Source of the DNA: CAYFWF01 sp964346815 | GTDB lineage: Bacteria > Acidobacteriota > Aminicenantia > Aminicenantales > Aminicenantaceae | Length of the DNA stretch: 64,000 nucleotides | NCBI GenBank assembly: GCA_964346815.1 | Contig: CAYFWF010000018.1 | Location: 1-64,000, forward strand | Direction: 5' to 3' | Shown here: one piece after another, positions 1 through 8,643 of the stretch | How the letters are laid out: every line of letters starts with the position of its first letter | How positions within the stretch are numbered: position 1 is the stretch's first letter | Translations under genes and position numbers: made by a program | The notes under the pieces: generated by a model | Databases searched by the model: none | What the model saw: the letters and a program-made list of their open reading frames with translations, nothing else | Told to the model about the DNA's origin: nothing

Positions 1-1877
1 TCATCATCCGCTTGAACAGGCAGGACAATGAGCTGAGAAAAAAGAGGGCAGGAGAGGCCCAGCAGCAGAAGGCCGAAGAGATCGGAAAACACCTGGCGGA
101 AAAACTGGAAAAGACGGAAAATATTATTCTGCAGGAGTTGGCTTCAGATTTCGGTAATGGCCAAAACGCCTATCGAACACATCACGAACTGGTCTTTGTA
201 GGAAGCATTATCAATGATAAACTCGTGATGCCTTGGGAAGAAGCCGAGATTCAGAAACTCCCCTCAAAAGCTAAGAGTTCAAGAGAACTCATTCTTCAGG
301 CCCAGAAGGCCGAGTTCGAAAAAAATGATCTGAAGCTCGCCGAATCCTTATTGAATCGCGCTTTATCTTCTGAGGATTCTTCTTTAAAGAAGTGTTTCAT
401 ACAGGTTCAGAAAGGAAGGATTCTCACAAAATTGGGTGATGGAGAAGAAGCCAAACATCTTTACCTTAAGATTCTCGCTCAACCGGGTGGTCTGACCGAT
501 GAGTACGGCATCCCTTTTTCTCTTTATGCTGCGGAGCGTCTTTCGGTTTTGGACTCAGAAGTCAAGCCGATCTTGGACCGTTTGGAAGGTCTTATGGGAG
601 AAATCCGCTGGCTTCCCTCCAGTGCACTTTATTTTATCCAGGATATCACCGCACAAGTTCAAGAAAAATCACAGGATCCAGATCTTTTAGGGAGGATGGC
701 GAATCTGAGGCAGTCAACAGAAAACGCACTGGAAAATCTTGGAAGGCTGGAGTCGCTCAAAGGCTATGTTTCGAGCTGGATGCTGCGGCACCGTTCCCTC
801 AATCAGTCTGGAGATCCAATAAACTGGGAAGCCCACGGAGATATCCCCTGGATCGTGGGCATTCGGGAGCCCAACGACGGTCAATCTCAGGTCCTCCTTG
901 CATTTCATGGACCTGGTGTCCTAAGCACATCAATCGAAGAGTCCGGCTTGGCTAATACTTTTCCAGGTATCTGCCGGATAACCGCAAGCCCTTTAGGAGA
1001 GGGATTCCTACCTGGAGGGTCGTTCGAGGGATTCCGGATCCAGTTCGAGGAGACCGATGTGTCTGCCTGGTCCAAATCTTCCCTCCCGTTCCCCATTCTT
1101 TACTGGTCCATCCTTATTCTTGTCATCGGATTTACTGCCTTCGGAAGTTATCTGCTCTGGCGTGATATCGGCCGGGAATTGGCGATTGCGGAAATGAGAT
1201 CCCAGTTTGCAGCCAGTGTTTCCCACGAACTCAAGACTCCGCTGACCTCCATACGCATGTTTGCCGAAGCTTTGACCATGGGCGTGAAGAAGTATCCCGA
1301 GGCACAAAAAGAATACCTGCAAACCATCATCAGCGAGAGCGAACGCCTGAGTCGGCTGCTCAACAATGTCCTGGATTTCTCCAAGATCGAGCAGGGGACC
1401 AGGACCTACCGCTTTGAGCCCACCTCTCTGGAAGAGATCATCCATGATGCAGAAGAAGCCATGGCCTTTCCGATGGATCAGAAAGGATTCGATCTACAGG
1501 TTGAGGTGGAGGAAGGAATCCCAGAGATTCAAGCCGACAAAGATGCCCTCGAACAAGCCGTCCTCAATCTCCTTCATAACGCCATGAAATATTCAGGAGA
1601 GAGCCGGGACATCAAACTCAAACTCCACAGAAATGGAGATCTGGCATCTATCGATGTCACAGACTACGGCATCGGAATAGTGAAGGAGGATAGGGATCGC
1701 ATTTTCGGGAAATTCTTCAGAGTGCCTGGGACCGAAAACCAGAAAATCCCTGGGACAGGCCTGGGCCTGACCATCGTTTCCCATATCGCCGAGTCCCATG
1801 GAGGCAAGGTCGAAGTTAAAAGCCAACCTGGGGAAGGGAGCACCTTTTCCATTATTCTTCCCCTGGAGGCCAAATGA
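1..1877 (+). CDS. Sensor histidine kinase, cassette A (5' end outside window)
   Basis: Membrane histidine kinase that would autophosphorylate and pass phosphate to the regulator overlapping its stop codon. The reading frame is open to base 1 and the earliest possible start inside the window is a TTG at 12. The kinases of cassettes B-D have a first membrane helix and a longer N-terminus, so the true start is probably upstream. The extracytoplasmic part has TPR-like helical pairs (about nt 285-540) including the EYGIPFSLYAAERL stretch, which matches the DG[IV]P motif of its paralogs. A membrane helix follows at about nt 1084-1160. There is no HAMP domain. The H-box SHELKTPLTSIR has its phospho-acceptor His codon at 1224-1226. 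The N-box LLHNAMKYSG and the ATP-lid motifs DYGIGI and GTGLGLTIV are intact. The stimulus is unknown. Confidence 0.95.
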   Translation, partial: IIRLNRQDNELRKKRAGEAQQQKAEEIGKHLAEKLEKTENIILQELASDFGNGQNAYRTHHELVFVGSIINDKLVMPWEEAEIQKLPSKAKSSRELILQAQKAEFEKNDLKLAESLLNRALSSEDSSLKKCFIQVQKGRILTKLGDGEEAKHLYLKILAQPGGLTDEYGIPFSLYAAERLSVLDSEVKPILDRLEGLMGEIRWLPSSALYFIQDITAQVQEKSQDPDLLGRMANLRQSTENALENLGRLESLKGYVSSWMLRHRSLNQSGDPINWEAHGDIPWIVGIREPNDGQSQVLLAFHGPGVLSTSIEESGLANTFPGICRITASPLGEGFLPGGSFEGFRIQFEETDVSAWSKSSLPFPILYWSILILVIGFTAFGSYLLWRDIGRELAIAEMRSQFAASVSHELKTPLTSIRMFAEALTMGVKKYPEAQKEYLQTIISESERLSRLLNNVLDFSKIEQGTRTYRFEPTSLEEIIHDAEEAMAFPMDQKGFDLQVEVEEGIPEIQADKDALEQAVLNLLHNAMKYSGESRDIKLKLHRNGDLASIDVTDYGIGIVKEDRDRIFGKFFRVPGTENQKIPGTGLGLTIVSHIAESHGGKVEVKSQPGEGSTFSIILPLEAK

Positions 1878-2578
1878 AGCGGATTTTGATCATTGAGGAT
1901 GACATGTCGATATTAAAGGGCCTTAAAGATGTGCTGATGTTCAAATCTTATGATGTTTTCACCGCTACTGATGGAGCGTCGGGATATGAAATGGCTGTCG
2001 AGAAAAATCCAGATCTCATCATCCTGGATATCATGCTTCCCAAGATGGATGGATACACGCTGTGTAAAAAACTGAGGGATGCAGGAAATATGACTCCTGT
2101 TTTGATGCTGACCGCCAGGGGAGAAGAACCGGATAAGGTGCAGGGGCTGGATATCGGTGCGGATGACTACGTGACCAAGCCTTTCTCTCTGACGGAGCTC
2201 CTTGCCCGGGTCAGGGCCCTGCTCAGACGAAGCCCGAGAGAAGAAACAGAGAAAAAACCTCCGGATTCGCTCAAATTAGGAAATGTTCTCCTGGATTTTA
2301 AAAAATACGAGGCCCTGAAAGGGGGACAGCCCTTGAGCCTCACACCCAAAGAGTTCGGTGTGTTGAGGTGTCTTGCCTACCGAGCGGGTGATGTGGTCAC
2401 CCGGGATGAACTCCTGGATGAAGTGTGGGGATATGAAAAGTTTCCTACCACCCGCACGGTGGATAACCATCTGGCCCAGATCCGTTCCAAGATCGAGGAG
2501 AATCCCTCTGATCCTCGATACTTGATCACGGTCCATGGAGTCGGATACAAACTGGCCTGGGATGAGGAAAAAACATGA
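1874..2578 (+). CDS. OmpR-family response regulator, cassette A
   Basis: Cytoplasmic DNA-binding regulator. The N-terminal receiver domain has the acidic pair in IIEDD, the phospho-acceptor D52 in LIILDIMLPKMDG and the conserved Lys in DDYVTKPFS. A C-terminal winged helix (about residues 135-230) carries the recognition helix TTRTVDNHLAQIR. The ATG overlaps the kinase stop by four bases, which implies translational coupling and a cognate pair. Its recognition helix differs from those of the regulators in cassettes B and C, and the repeats upstream of the adjacent propeller gene also differ (TTACA type). The likely target is the propeller gene 106 bp downstream. Confidence 0.97.
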   Translation: MKRILIIEDDMSILKGLKDVLMFKSYDVFTATDGASGYEMAVEKNPDLIILDIMLPKMDGYTLCKKLRDAGNMTPVLMLTARGEEPDKVQGLDIGADDYVTKPFSLTELLARVRALLRRSPREETEKKPPDSLKLGNVLLDFKKYEALKGGQPLSLTPKEFGVLRCLAYRAGDVVTRDELLDEVWGYEKFPTTRTVDNHLAQIRSKIEENPSDPRYLITVHGVGYKLAWDEEKT

Positions 2579-2589
2579 TGTCGAGATCC

Positions 2590-2616
2590 TTACAAAATAA
2601 TTACAAATTTCTTACA
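2590..2616 (+). promoter_or_regulatory. Three TTACA direct repeats at 11-bp period before propeller gene A
   Basis: TTACA occurs at 2590, 2601 and 2612, exactly 11 bp apart, between the regulator stop and the propeller start. Direct half-sites about one helical turn apart are the known binding mode of OmpR/PhoB-type regulators. It is therefore a candidate site for the cassette A regulator. No strong -10 is obvious downstream; GACAAT at 2624 is the best weak match. Confidence 0.5.
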
Positions 2617-2684
2617 CGGCCATGACAATCCAGAGATTCGAAAAGTGTATCTTCGGAGTGAAATCAAATCCGAGGAGGCATGAA

Positions 2685-4829
2685 ATGAAAAGAAAATCAA
2701 TTTGGTTCGGAGTGATCGGGCTTTTTCTCACAGCGGCTCTTTTGGGAGGCTTCATTCAATCAGGAGAAGATTTATTTCAGAAGGCGCTCCGTCTTGAGCG
2801 GAACGAAGGGAAACTCATGGAAGCCATCGAGCTTTACAATAAAGTGGTGGCTGAAGAGGGAAACAAGGACATCGCTGCCCAGGCCCAGCTCAGAATCGGT
2901 CTGTGTTATGAGAAGCTGGGACAAAAAACCATCAAACAGGCGAAGGAAGCTTTCCAGAAAGTCGTTGACAACTTTCCCGGACAAACAGAGGCTGTCAAGG
3001 TAGCGAAAGAGAAACTATCCATTTTCCTGAAAGCTCAAGCCGCCATTGAAAAAGCCGGCAAAGAATTCAACATCCGCAAAATCTGGTTTGGTCCTCTTAC
3101 CGATACTCTAGGTACTCCATCGCCTGACGGAAAATATCTCTCCATGGTGGATTGGACCACAGGTGATATTGCCGTCCGAGATCTTGCCAGTGGTAAAAAT
3201 CGCCGTCTTACAGATAAAGGAACTTGGGCGGAATCTTCGGAATTCGCTTTGTTTTCCAAATGGTCCCCTGATGGTAAAAAGATCGTCTTCCAATGGCTCA
3301 ACGAAAAAAAATGCTGGGATTTAAGAATAATTGCCCTGGATAATCCAAAACCTCGAGCCCTCCTTGCCATGGATTTGATGGAATATGTTCATCCTTTTGA
3401 GTGGTCACCTGACGGGAGCAGCATTCTCGTGGCCGTTACTGATCAAAATTCTTTTAAGTTGGGATTAATGGCAGTTTCCGACGGATCATTCCGCATTTTA
3501 AAGGATATTTCTGAAAGCGAATGGGGAGGTAATCCTCCTGTAATTACTTTCTCCCCAGATGGAAAATATATCGCATACGATTACCCACAAGATGAAGAAT
3601 CACAAAATCGTGATATTTTTGTGATGTCGGTCTATGATAAGCAAGAAACTACCCTGATCGAGCATCCCATGAATGACAGCTTGCTTGGCTGGTCTCCGGA
3701 TGGGAGATGGATTCTTTTTGCAAGCAATCGTACCGGGAGCATGGATGCCTGGGTTGCCGGGATTGATAAAGGAGAGCTGAAAAAGGCTCCAGAGCTAATC
3801 AAAAAAGATTTAGGGCTTATTCAACCACTTGGATTTACACAAAATGGCAATTTTTATTACGGAATTTCAAATCGAATGGTTGATATTTACTCGATGGAGA
3901 TCGATCCTGAATCTGGGAAAGTCCTGTCATCTTCGGTAAAAGCAACTCACCGTTATGAGGGATCTAATAGATCTCCTGCCTACTCGTCTGATGGGAAATG
4001 CCTGGCATATGTTTCGACCAGAGGCCCCGGCCCTCTTCGACATAATGTTCTTTGTATCCGCGATGTGCAAAGTGGCGAAGAAAGAGAGATAAATCCAGAA
4101 CTGAATTTTTTCGATTATCCCCGTTGGTCTCCGGATGGCCGATTCATTTCAGTTGAAGGAAAAGGCAAAGACGAAAAAATTGGTATTTACCGTATCGATA
4201 TCCAAACAGGGATTCCTGAGCTGGTTGTCCAGGTCGAACCAGGGGTGGTGATCTACTCTCACAGATGGTCGAAAGACGGGAAGTCCATTTTCTTCACAAA
4301 AAGTGGTCCAGATGAGAGAGGCCCGAATTATTCTAGAAGCTCTCATATATATGTCCATGACATCTCAAGCGGCCAAGAAAATGTCCTTCCGGGATCTCCT
4401 TCGGATGCCAAAGATATCGACATCTCTCCGGACGGGCGATGGATAGCCCTTTTGAATCGAGATGAAAAAAGGGCGCTTAGGGTTATACCCTCTTCAGGTG
4501 GAGATCCTAAGGTTCTTCATTCTTTTGAGATCCAAGAGAATTACATCATTTCACCGACTTGGATCGCAGGAGGAAAATACATCCTTTTTAAGCAGCAGAA
4601 ACTTGATTCTTACGAAGAAGAAGGAATATCAACCTGTGAACTAATACGGATCCCTGCAGATGGAGGTGAACCACAGAAGTTAGGATTGGAGATGTCAGAA
4701 TTCCATCATTTCAGTGTCCACCCTGACGGGCAGCAAATTGTCTTCCATTCTCCTGGATCAAAAATGCAATGGCCGGAGGTCTGGGTCATGGAGAACTTCT
4801 TGCCAAAAAACGAAGGCATGAAGCAATAA
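2685..4829 (+). CDS. Exported TPR/TolB-like beta-propeller protein, cassette A
   Basis: Predicted periplasmic protein of 714 aa. The ATG at 2685 was chosen because CGAGGAGG lies just upstream and a hydrophobic signal segment (IWFGVIGLFLTAALLGGF) follows at once; an earlier in-frame start at 2622 lacks both. Residues of about 25-115 form TPR-like helices (for example AAQAQLRIGLCYEKLG, then AFQKVVDNFP). The rest is a series of propeller blades marked by repeated [FWY]SPDG[KR] motifs followed by W or I, as in TolB and WD40-like PD40 repeats. The chain ends in EVWVMENFLPKNE, a tail kept in all four paralogs. The gene follows the two-component pair and is probably its output or its sensing partner. 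No catalytic residues are recognisable. Confidence 0.9.
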   Translation: MKRKSIWFGVIGLFLTAALLGGFIQSGEDLFQKALRLERNEGKLMEAIELYNKVVAEEGNKDIAAQAQLRIGLCYEKLGQKTIKQAKEAFQKVVDNFPGQTEAVKVAKEKLSIFLKAQAAIEKAGKEFNIRKIWFGPLTDTLGTPSPDGKYLSMVDWTTGDIAVRDLASGKNRRLTDKGTWAESSEFALFSKWSPDGKKIVFQWLNEKKCWDLRIIALDNPKPRALLAMDLMEYVHPFEWSPDGSSILVAVTDQNSFKLGLMAVSDGSFRILKDISESEWGGNPPVITFSPDGKYIAYDYPQDEESQNRDIFVMSVYDKQETTLIEHPMNDSLLGWSPDGRWILFASNRTGSMDAWVAGIDKGELKKAPELIKKDLGLIQPLGFTQNGNFYYGISNRMVDIYSMEIDPESGKVLSSSVKATHRYEGSNRSPAYSSDGKCLAYVSTRGPGPLRHNVLCIRDVQSGEEREINPELNFFDYPRWSPDGRFISVEGKGKDEKIGIYRIDIQTGIPELVVQVEPGVVIYSHRWSKDGKSIFFTKSGPDERGPNYSRSSHIYVHDISSGQENVLPGSPSDAKDIDISPDGRWIALLNRDEKRALRVIPSSGGDPKVLHSFEIQENYIISPTWIAGGKYILFKQQKLDSYEEEGISTCELIRIPADGGEPQKLGLEMSEFHHFSVHPDGQQIVFHSPGSKMQWPEVWVMENFLPKNEGMKQ

Positions 4830-5125
4830 GGCCAAAAAAGCAGGAGTTTTAAGGGGATAGCCTAACGAGGGCCATCCCCTTTTTTGTTTAAAATGAACGT
4901 ATTCATACCTGTGTCATGGGGAGGAGTTTGACGAGGTGGCGGTCCATCGTTGCCATGGAGAAAGAGTATGATTCGTTACAAAAGCACGAAAGCCTTTGCT
5001 GCAGGGTTCATAAATAAGTATAATGGATAAAATGGTCGAGAAGAGATTTCTGCCTAAACAGAACATCAGCAAAAGGGAAAGACAGAAGATTATCGAGGAG
5101 TTAAAAATTTATTTTTCGAAGAAAA
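4788..5125 (+). repeat. Direct repeat, copy 1 (propeller tail, terminator, MNT gene start)
   Basis: This stretch runs from the last codons of propeller gene A through the terminator into the start of the nucleotidyltransferase gene. It recurs at about 5992-6308 with many substitutions and small indels. Shared landmarks are the ACTTC-TGCCAAA end of the propeller gene, the GGGGAT...ATCCCC hairpin, TAAAATGAACGTATTCAT, ATGATTCGTTACAAAA and AAGCCTTTGCTGCA. The first copy is the functional one. Confidence 0.8.
4852..4886 (+). terminator. Rho-independent terminator after propeller gene A
   Basis: GGGGATAGCC (4853-4862) pairs with GGCCATCCCC (4870-4879) with one mismatch and a short loop, and is followed by a run of T. 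It lies about 25 bp after the propeller stop codon. A second copy of the same terminator is at about 6037-6067. Confidence 0.8.
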
Positions 5126-5448
5126 AGCAGGTGGCTTTTGCTTATATTCTCGGCTCGTTTTCTGAAGGGAAACCTTTCAGGGACATTGACGTGGCGGTTT
5201 ATTTTTATGAGCCCAAAGAGGGATTAACCCTTGAATCGGATTTATCCTTCGAATTGTCAAAAGAAACAGGATATCCAGTCGAAGTGATCGTCTTGAACAA
5301 GGCCCCTGTCTCTTTTCAGCTTTCTGTTCTAAAGAATGGGATGCTTCTGGTCAGCAAGTCGGAAGACATGAGAACGGATTTCATCGATGACGTCGGCAGG
5401 AGATACAGAGAATATTCTCACTTCAGAAACCTGGCTTTAGAGGCATAA
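5023..5448 (+). CDS. mntA: MNT-domain nucleotidyltransferase, MntA-type antitoxin
   Basis: Minimal nucleotidyltransferase of 141 aa. The signature GSFSEGKPFRDIDVAVYF has the GS loop and the paired aspartates (DxD, here DID) of the polymerase-beta fold. In characterised HepT/MntA modules this partner AMPylates a tyrosine of the HEPN toxin and so blocks it. The HEPN gene starts 3 bp after this stop, which supports that reading. There is no good ribosome-binding site at the ATG at 5023, and a TATAAT hexamer at 5019-5024 overlaps it. The ATG at 5032 is an alternative start. The promoter side of this gene lies within the repeat also found at 5992-6308. Confidence 0.85.
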   Translation: MDKMVEKRFLPKQNISKRERQKIIEELKIYFSKKKQVAFAYILGSFSEGKPFRDIDVAVYFYEPKEGLTLESDLSFELSKETGYPVEVIVLNKAPVSFQLSVLKNGMLLVSKSEDMRTDFIDDVGRRYREYSHFRNLALEA

Positions 5449-5451
5449 TCC

Positions 5452-5889
5452 ATGAAAATATCTGTAGATATGGACCGGATCCTAAAAGCGAAGATGGATC
5501 TTATCCGGGTTTCGGATCAAATCGATCAGCTTTTTGGAAAAGGAGTCAAGGATTACCTCTCGGATCCTAGAAATGCGCTGTCGCTAAAGTACTTGCTGAT
5601 CGAAGCTGTCGAGGCTATGGCCGATATTTGCCAACACCTCTTGGCGAAAGCAAAAGGGATGGTTTGTGAAGGATATGTGGACTGCCTCGTTAAGGCCGGC
5701 AGAGCCGGAATCATTACCACTGCATTGGCCCAAAAGCTGCGAAAGCTGGCTGATCTCAGGAATATCCTCATCCATAGGTATTGGATTGTCGATGATGAGA
5801 AAATCTACAGCCAGACAATGAAAAATAAGCAAAATTTGAGGGAATTTATCGACCAGGTAGATGATTTCGTCAATTCGTTAAAGCGGTAA
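5452..5889 (+). CDS. hepT: HEPN-domain toxin, HepT/DUF86 type
   Basis: Helical protein of 145 aa with the HepT RX4HXY motif as RNILIHRY near residue 103, the proposed RNase active site and target of antitoxin AMPylation. LSLKYLLIEAVEAMADICQHLL is a typical HEPN helix. It follows the MNT gene with a 3-bp gap, the normal antitoxin-toxin order for this family. All key residues are present, so the module looks functional. The length fits the family. Confidence 0.85.
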   Translation: MKISVDMDRILKAKMDLIRVSDQIDQLFGKGVKDYLSDPRNALSLKYLLIEAVEAMADICQHLLAKAKGMVCEGYVDCLVKAGRAGIITTALAQKLRKLADLRNILIHRYWIVDDEKIYSQTMKNKQNLREFIDQVDDFVNSLKR

Positions 5890-5907
5890 TCCAAAAGCTT
5901 AATCATG

Positions 5908-6036
5908 CGGCAGACGGTTTGATAGGCCTGAATATTCCCCTTGAAGGATCTCGTATTATCTTTATCCTTTGGCATGTAGCTAAGGAAGTTTGGGCATGGA
6001 AAACTTCCTGCCAAAGAACGAAAGCAGGAATTTGAA
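5908..6036 (+). pseudogene. Remnant of a propeller-gene 3' end
   Basis: About 130 bases match the 3' end of the cassette propeller genes. The best match is gene B near 11427-11536 (GGTTTGATAG.CCTGAATAT, then GGCATGTAG, then AAGAAGTCTGGG). Conceptual translation gives GLIGLNIPLEGSR..ILWHVAKEVW, and then a shift of frame is needed to reach MENFLPKN. Only the C-terminal tail of the gene survives, and it is directly followed by a copy of the gene A terminator. It is evidence of a lost fifth propeller copy or of a duplicated end. Confidence 0.75.
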
Positions 6037-6067
6037 GGGGATGGCCTAATGAGGGCTATCCCCTTTT
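6037..6067 (+). terminator. Second copy of the propeller-gene terminator
   Basis: GGGGATGGCC (from 6037) pairs with GGGCTATCCCC (ending about 6063), followed by TTTTTT. It is a near copy of the hairpin at 4852-4886 and sits just after the propeller remnant. Confidence 0.7.
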
Positions 6068-6212
6068 TTGTCTAAAATGAACGTATTCATTCCTGTATCA
6101 TCGCGAGGAGTGTGACAATGAGGGGGTTCATCGTTGTCATGGAGAAAGAATATGATTCGTTACAAAAGAATGAAAGCCTTTGCTGCACGGTTTATAAATG
6201 GGTATGTAGGAA

Positions 6213-6308
6213 GCAATATTTTATAAGAGATTTCTATCGAAAAAACACCTCAGTAAAAGGAAAGACAATTTCCGAGATATTGAGCAGTTGACTTTCGAAA
6301 AAATCGGG
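6213..6308 (+). pseudogene. Truncated start of an MNT nucleotidyltransferase gene
   Basis: AAGAGATTTCT, AAAAGGAAAGACA and TTTTCGAAAAAA align in order with the 5' part of the intact gene at 5035-5125, but the frame is broken and the GS/DxD catalytic part is missing. It is the 5' stump of a second antitoxin gene. The space from here to the cassette B kinase (6309-6512) has no gene but holds its promoter. Confidence 0.65.
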
Positions 6309-6460
6309 TCAAAATAGAAATATAAGGATCTCCATTCTCGCCTCTCCCCCGGCCGCCACATAAACTTTTATTCCCACTCTCTTTGCCAACTCAAGAAACG
6401 GGCCAACCCGCCTCACCCTACAAAATTGGCTCGCCCGAAGGGTAAAATCCTCCTAAAATC

Positions 6461-6501
6461 AACCTGTTCTCAACACATATGGTATGGATTTGTACTATAA
6501 T
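6461..6501 (+). promoter_or_regulatory. AAC-N8-AAC box plus TATAAT before kinase B
   Basis: AAC at 6461-6463 and 6472-6474 are 11 bp apart. Exactly 21 bases later comes a consensus -10 TATAAT (6496-6501). The same geometry precedes propeller gene C and the small gene at 11782. A start site about 7 bases after the -10 would lie only about 5 bases before the kinase ATG at 6513. The mRNA would then be almost leaderless, which fits the lack of a Shine-Dalgarno sequence. Confidence 0.6.
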
Positions 6502-6512
6502 GTTTTCCGAGG

Positions 6513-8642
6513 ATGGGTTTTAGACTGAACTGGCAGCGAAGATCCACAGTTGTTCTGGCCGGAGTCACTCTGGTTATTGGCATCGTGCTGATCATGTTGG
6601 CCATAAGGGAGGCCGAGCGGGAAAAGCTGTCTCGGGAGAGGAACCTGGCAAGGGAGCAGCAGAGATACGCCGCGCTGTTTTCAGAAGAGATTGACTCTCT
6701 CTTTTCAGACATTGAAAAAGAAATAGCTTCCGCTCTCGCAGATTCAGAAAAACAGTGGGATCTGCAAGATTTGTCGAATGTCTGCCGCCTGACAGCCGCA
6801 GAAGAAGACCTCATCGGCGGCATCTTTCTGGCCGGTGCGAATGGTGAACTGGTTTTCCCTCTCAAAAATCCGTTGTATCTCACATCAGAGAGGAGACGTA
6901 TGGCCGCGAAAAATCTGGAAAAAATCGAGGGCACTAGATTCTTTGGAAGAGCTGAATCGGCCGAGCTCGCATCCCAAAATCTGCCTCTGGCCATCGAGTC
7001 CTACAAGATACTGCTCGATTCAGTTCCGGATGATTCTTCCCGGGGGCTGATTTTGAACCGTCTTGCCAGATGCTACCTGAAATCTGGGAATTTGGACCAG
7101 GCATTGAACGCTTACAATACCATCCTCGACAACCATTCCCTTGAATTGAGTGCCGATGGCGTTCCTTTGGGGGTAATTGCCTCTTTCCAGATAGGGAACA
7201 TCACCTTAAAGAATGAACCTGAGAAAGCAGGACAGGTCATTTTGGAATTCTACACTCGCCTGATAAGCTCTGAATGGAGTCTGGATAAAGCGCAGTTCCA
7301 ATTTTACCGAAATGTCATTCGAAATATGAGCGAGACCTGGAAATCCGAAAGTAAAGCTGTCGATGAGAATAGAGATTTCCAGAACCGCTGGGATGAACTC
7401 GAAAAACAGGCGGATGCCAAGCTCCAAATTTTGACAGCGGATGAGAATCTCATCGAAAAGATTGTTCCCCTTGTTCAAGCCAGACTGTTGGAATTCGATA
7501 GCGAAAGGCAGGAATTCTCCCGCTTTTCCGAAATCATCGACGGAACCCTTTTCCTCATCACTGCCGCCACCGTTCAGAAAGATACGGTGCTTGGAATCCG
7601 TATCGATAACGCTGTTCTGATTCAGGACCGGCTCCCCATGATTCAAGACAGGATTCCGGTCCCTGAGGATTGGCTCGTTCAGATTGTCGATTCTGACGGG
7701 CGAGTTATCTCCGGAGAAGAGGCTCTATCTTCTGGGAAAGCTGATTCCGGTTCAGCTTTTGCTTTGGGGTTCGACCAAGATTTTCCACTCTGGCAGATCC
7801 GCATTTTCCAGAAATATCCTCAATCCGTGGACAGGCAGTTCAACCTGAGGCGCAACGTCTACATCCTGATTGTGGCGGTGGTGATAGCGGTTTTGTTCCT
7901 GGGTGGATTTATGGCCATTAGGAGCATGGCCAAAGAGGTGGAGTTGGCCCGGTTGAAATCAGAGTTTGTCTCCACAGTATCCCATGAATTCAGGACTCCT
8001 TTGATGTCCATTCGATATTTATCCGAGATGCTCGATGGGGGGAGGGTTAAAGAGGAGGACAAGAAAAGGATCTATTACAGCAAAATCAACAAAGAAAGCG
8101 AACGCCTGAGCCGGCTCATTGAGAATATGCTCGATTTTTCGAAGATCGAGGCCGGGATTAAGGAATACAAATTCGAGGATGTATCAGTCAAAGAAATGGT
8201 CGAGGAAGTTTCGACCAGGTTCAAGCAGTACATGGCGGGTAAAAAAATGACCCTGGACTATGAGATACAAGATGACCTGCCGGTTGTTCATGCGGATAAA
8301 GAAGCAATCTCCAGGGCCTTGTTCAATCTGCTCGACAACGCGGTGAAATATTCGGAGAATAATCCTGTGATTCATCTAAGAGCCTCTCATCAGGGAGAGA
8401 CGGTGTTTCTGGAAGTCCAGGACGCAGGTGCAGGAATCAGTAAAGACGATCAGAAAAAGGTGTTCCAGAAATTTTACCGTTCCTCCCACCCCGCCTCTAA
8501 AAGCATCGAGGGAAGCGGCATAGGCCTCACCCTGGTTGACCACATCGTCAAAGCCCACGGCGGTCAAGTGACGATGGAGAGCGATTTGGATCAGGGAACC
8601 AGAGTGACAATCGAGCTGCCGGTTTTGCCGAAAGGAAAGTAA
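6513..8642 (+). CDS. Sensor histidine kinase, cassette B
   Basis: Kinase of 709 aa. Helix TM1 is at about 14-34. The large extracytoplasmic domain has TPR-like pairs at about 145-235 (AIESYKILLDSVP, then ARCYLKSGNLDQALNAYNTIL) and the paralog-wide motif DGVPLGVIASFQIGNI. A segment FPLWQIRIFQKYP follows, just before TM2 (about 447-468). The H-box SHEFRTPLMSIR has its phospho-acceptor at about H491. N, G1 and G2 boxes (LLDNAVKYS, DAGAGIS, GSGIGLTLV) are intact. No HAMP or PAS domain is visible. The gene is followed 1 bp later by its regulator. It is closest in sequence to the cassette C kinase. Confidence 0.96.
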   Translation: MGFRLNWQRRSTVVLAGVTLVIGIVLIMLAIREAEREKLSRERNLAREQQRYAALFSEEIDSLFSDIEKEIASALADSEKQWDLQDLSNVCRLTAAEEDLIGGIFLAGANGELVFPLKNPLYLTSERRRMAAKNLEKIEGTRFFGRAESAELASQNLPLAIESYKILLDSVPDDSSRGLILNRLARCYLKSGNLDQALNAYNTILDNHSLELSADGVPLGVIASFQIGNITLKNEPEKAGQVILEFYTRLISSEWSLDKAQFQFYRNVIRNMSETWKSESKAVDENRDFQNRWDELEKQADAKLQILTADENLIEKIVPLVQARLLEFDSERQEFSRFSEIIDGTLFLITAATVQKDTVLGIRIDNAVLIQDRLPMIQDRIPVPEDWLVQIVDSDGRVISGEEALSSGKADSGSAFALGFDQDFPLWQIRIFQKYPQSVDRQFNLRRNVYILIVAVVIAVLFLGGFMAIRSMAKEVELARLKSEFVSTVSHEFRTPLMSIRYLSEMLDGGRVKEEDKKRIYYSKINKESERLSRLIENMLDFSKIEAGIKEYKFEDVSVKEMVEEVSTRFKQYMAGKKMTLDYEIQDDLPVVHADKEAISRALFNLLDNAVKYSENNPVIHLRASHQGETVFLEVQDAGAGISKDDQKKVFQKFYRSSHPASKSIEGSGIGLTLVDHIVKAHGGQVTMESDLDQGTRVTIELPVLPKGK

Positions 8643-8643
8643 G

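Larger units (their letters stand above)
5992..6308 (+). repeat. Direct repeat, copy 2, decayed
   Basis: Diverged second copy of the 4788-5125 segment. It contains the propeller tail, the hairpin terminator (GGGGATGGCC at 6037, GGGCTATCCCC at 6053), the spacer, and the first part of a nucleotidyltransferase gene. After about 6308 the similarity stops. Confidence 0.75.

Noticed and set aside
2622..2684. Longer start for propeller A
   Set aside because: No ribosome site, and it would put 21 residues ahead of a normal signal peptide; the ATG at 2685 has GAGGAGG upstream.
4890..5020. Possible riboswitch or small RNA in the conserved spacer after propeller A
   Set aside because: Similarity with 6070-6200 is explained by the segment duplication; no stable structure was evident besides the terminator.
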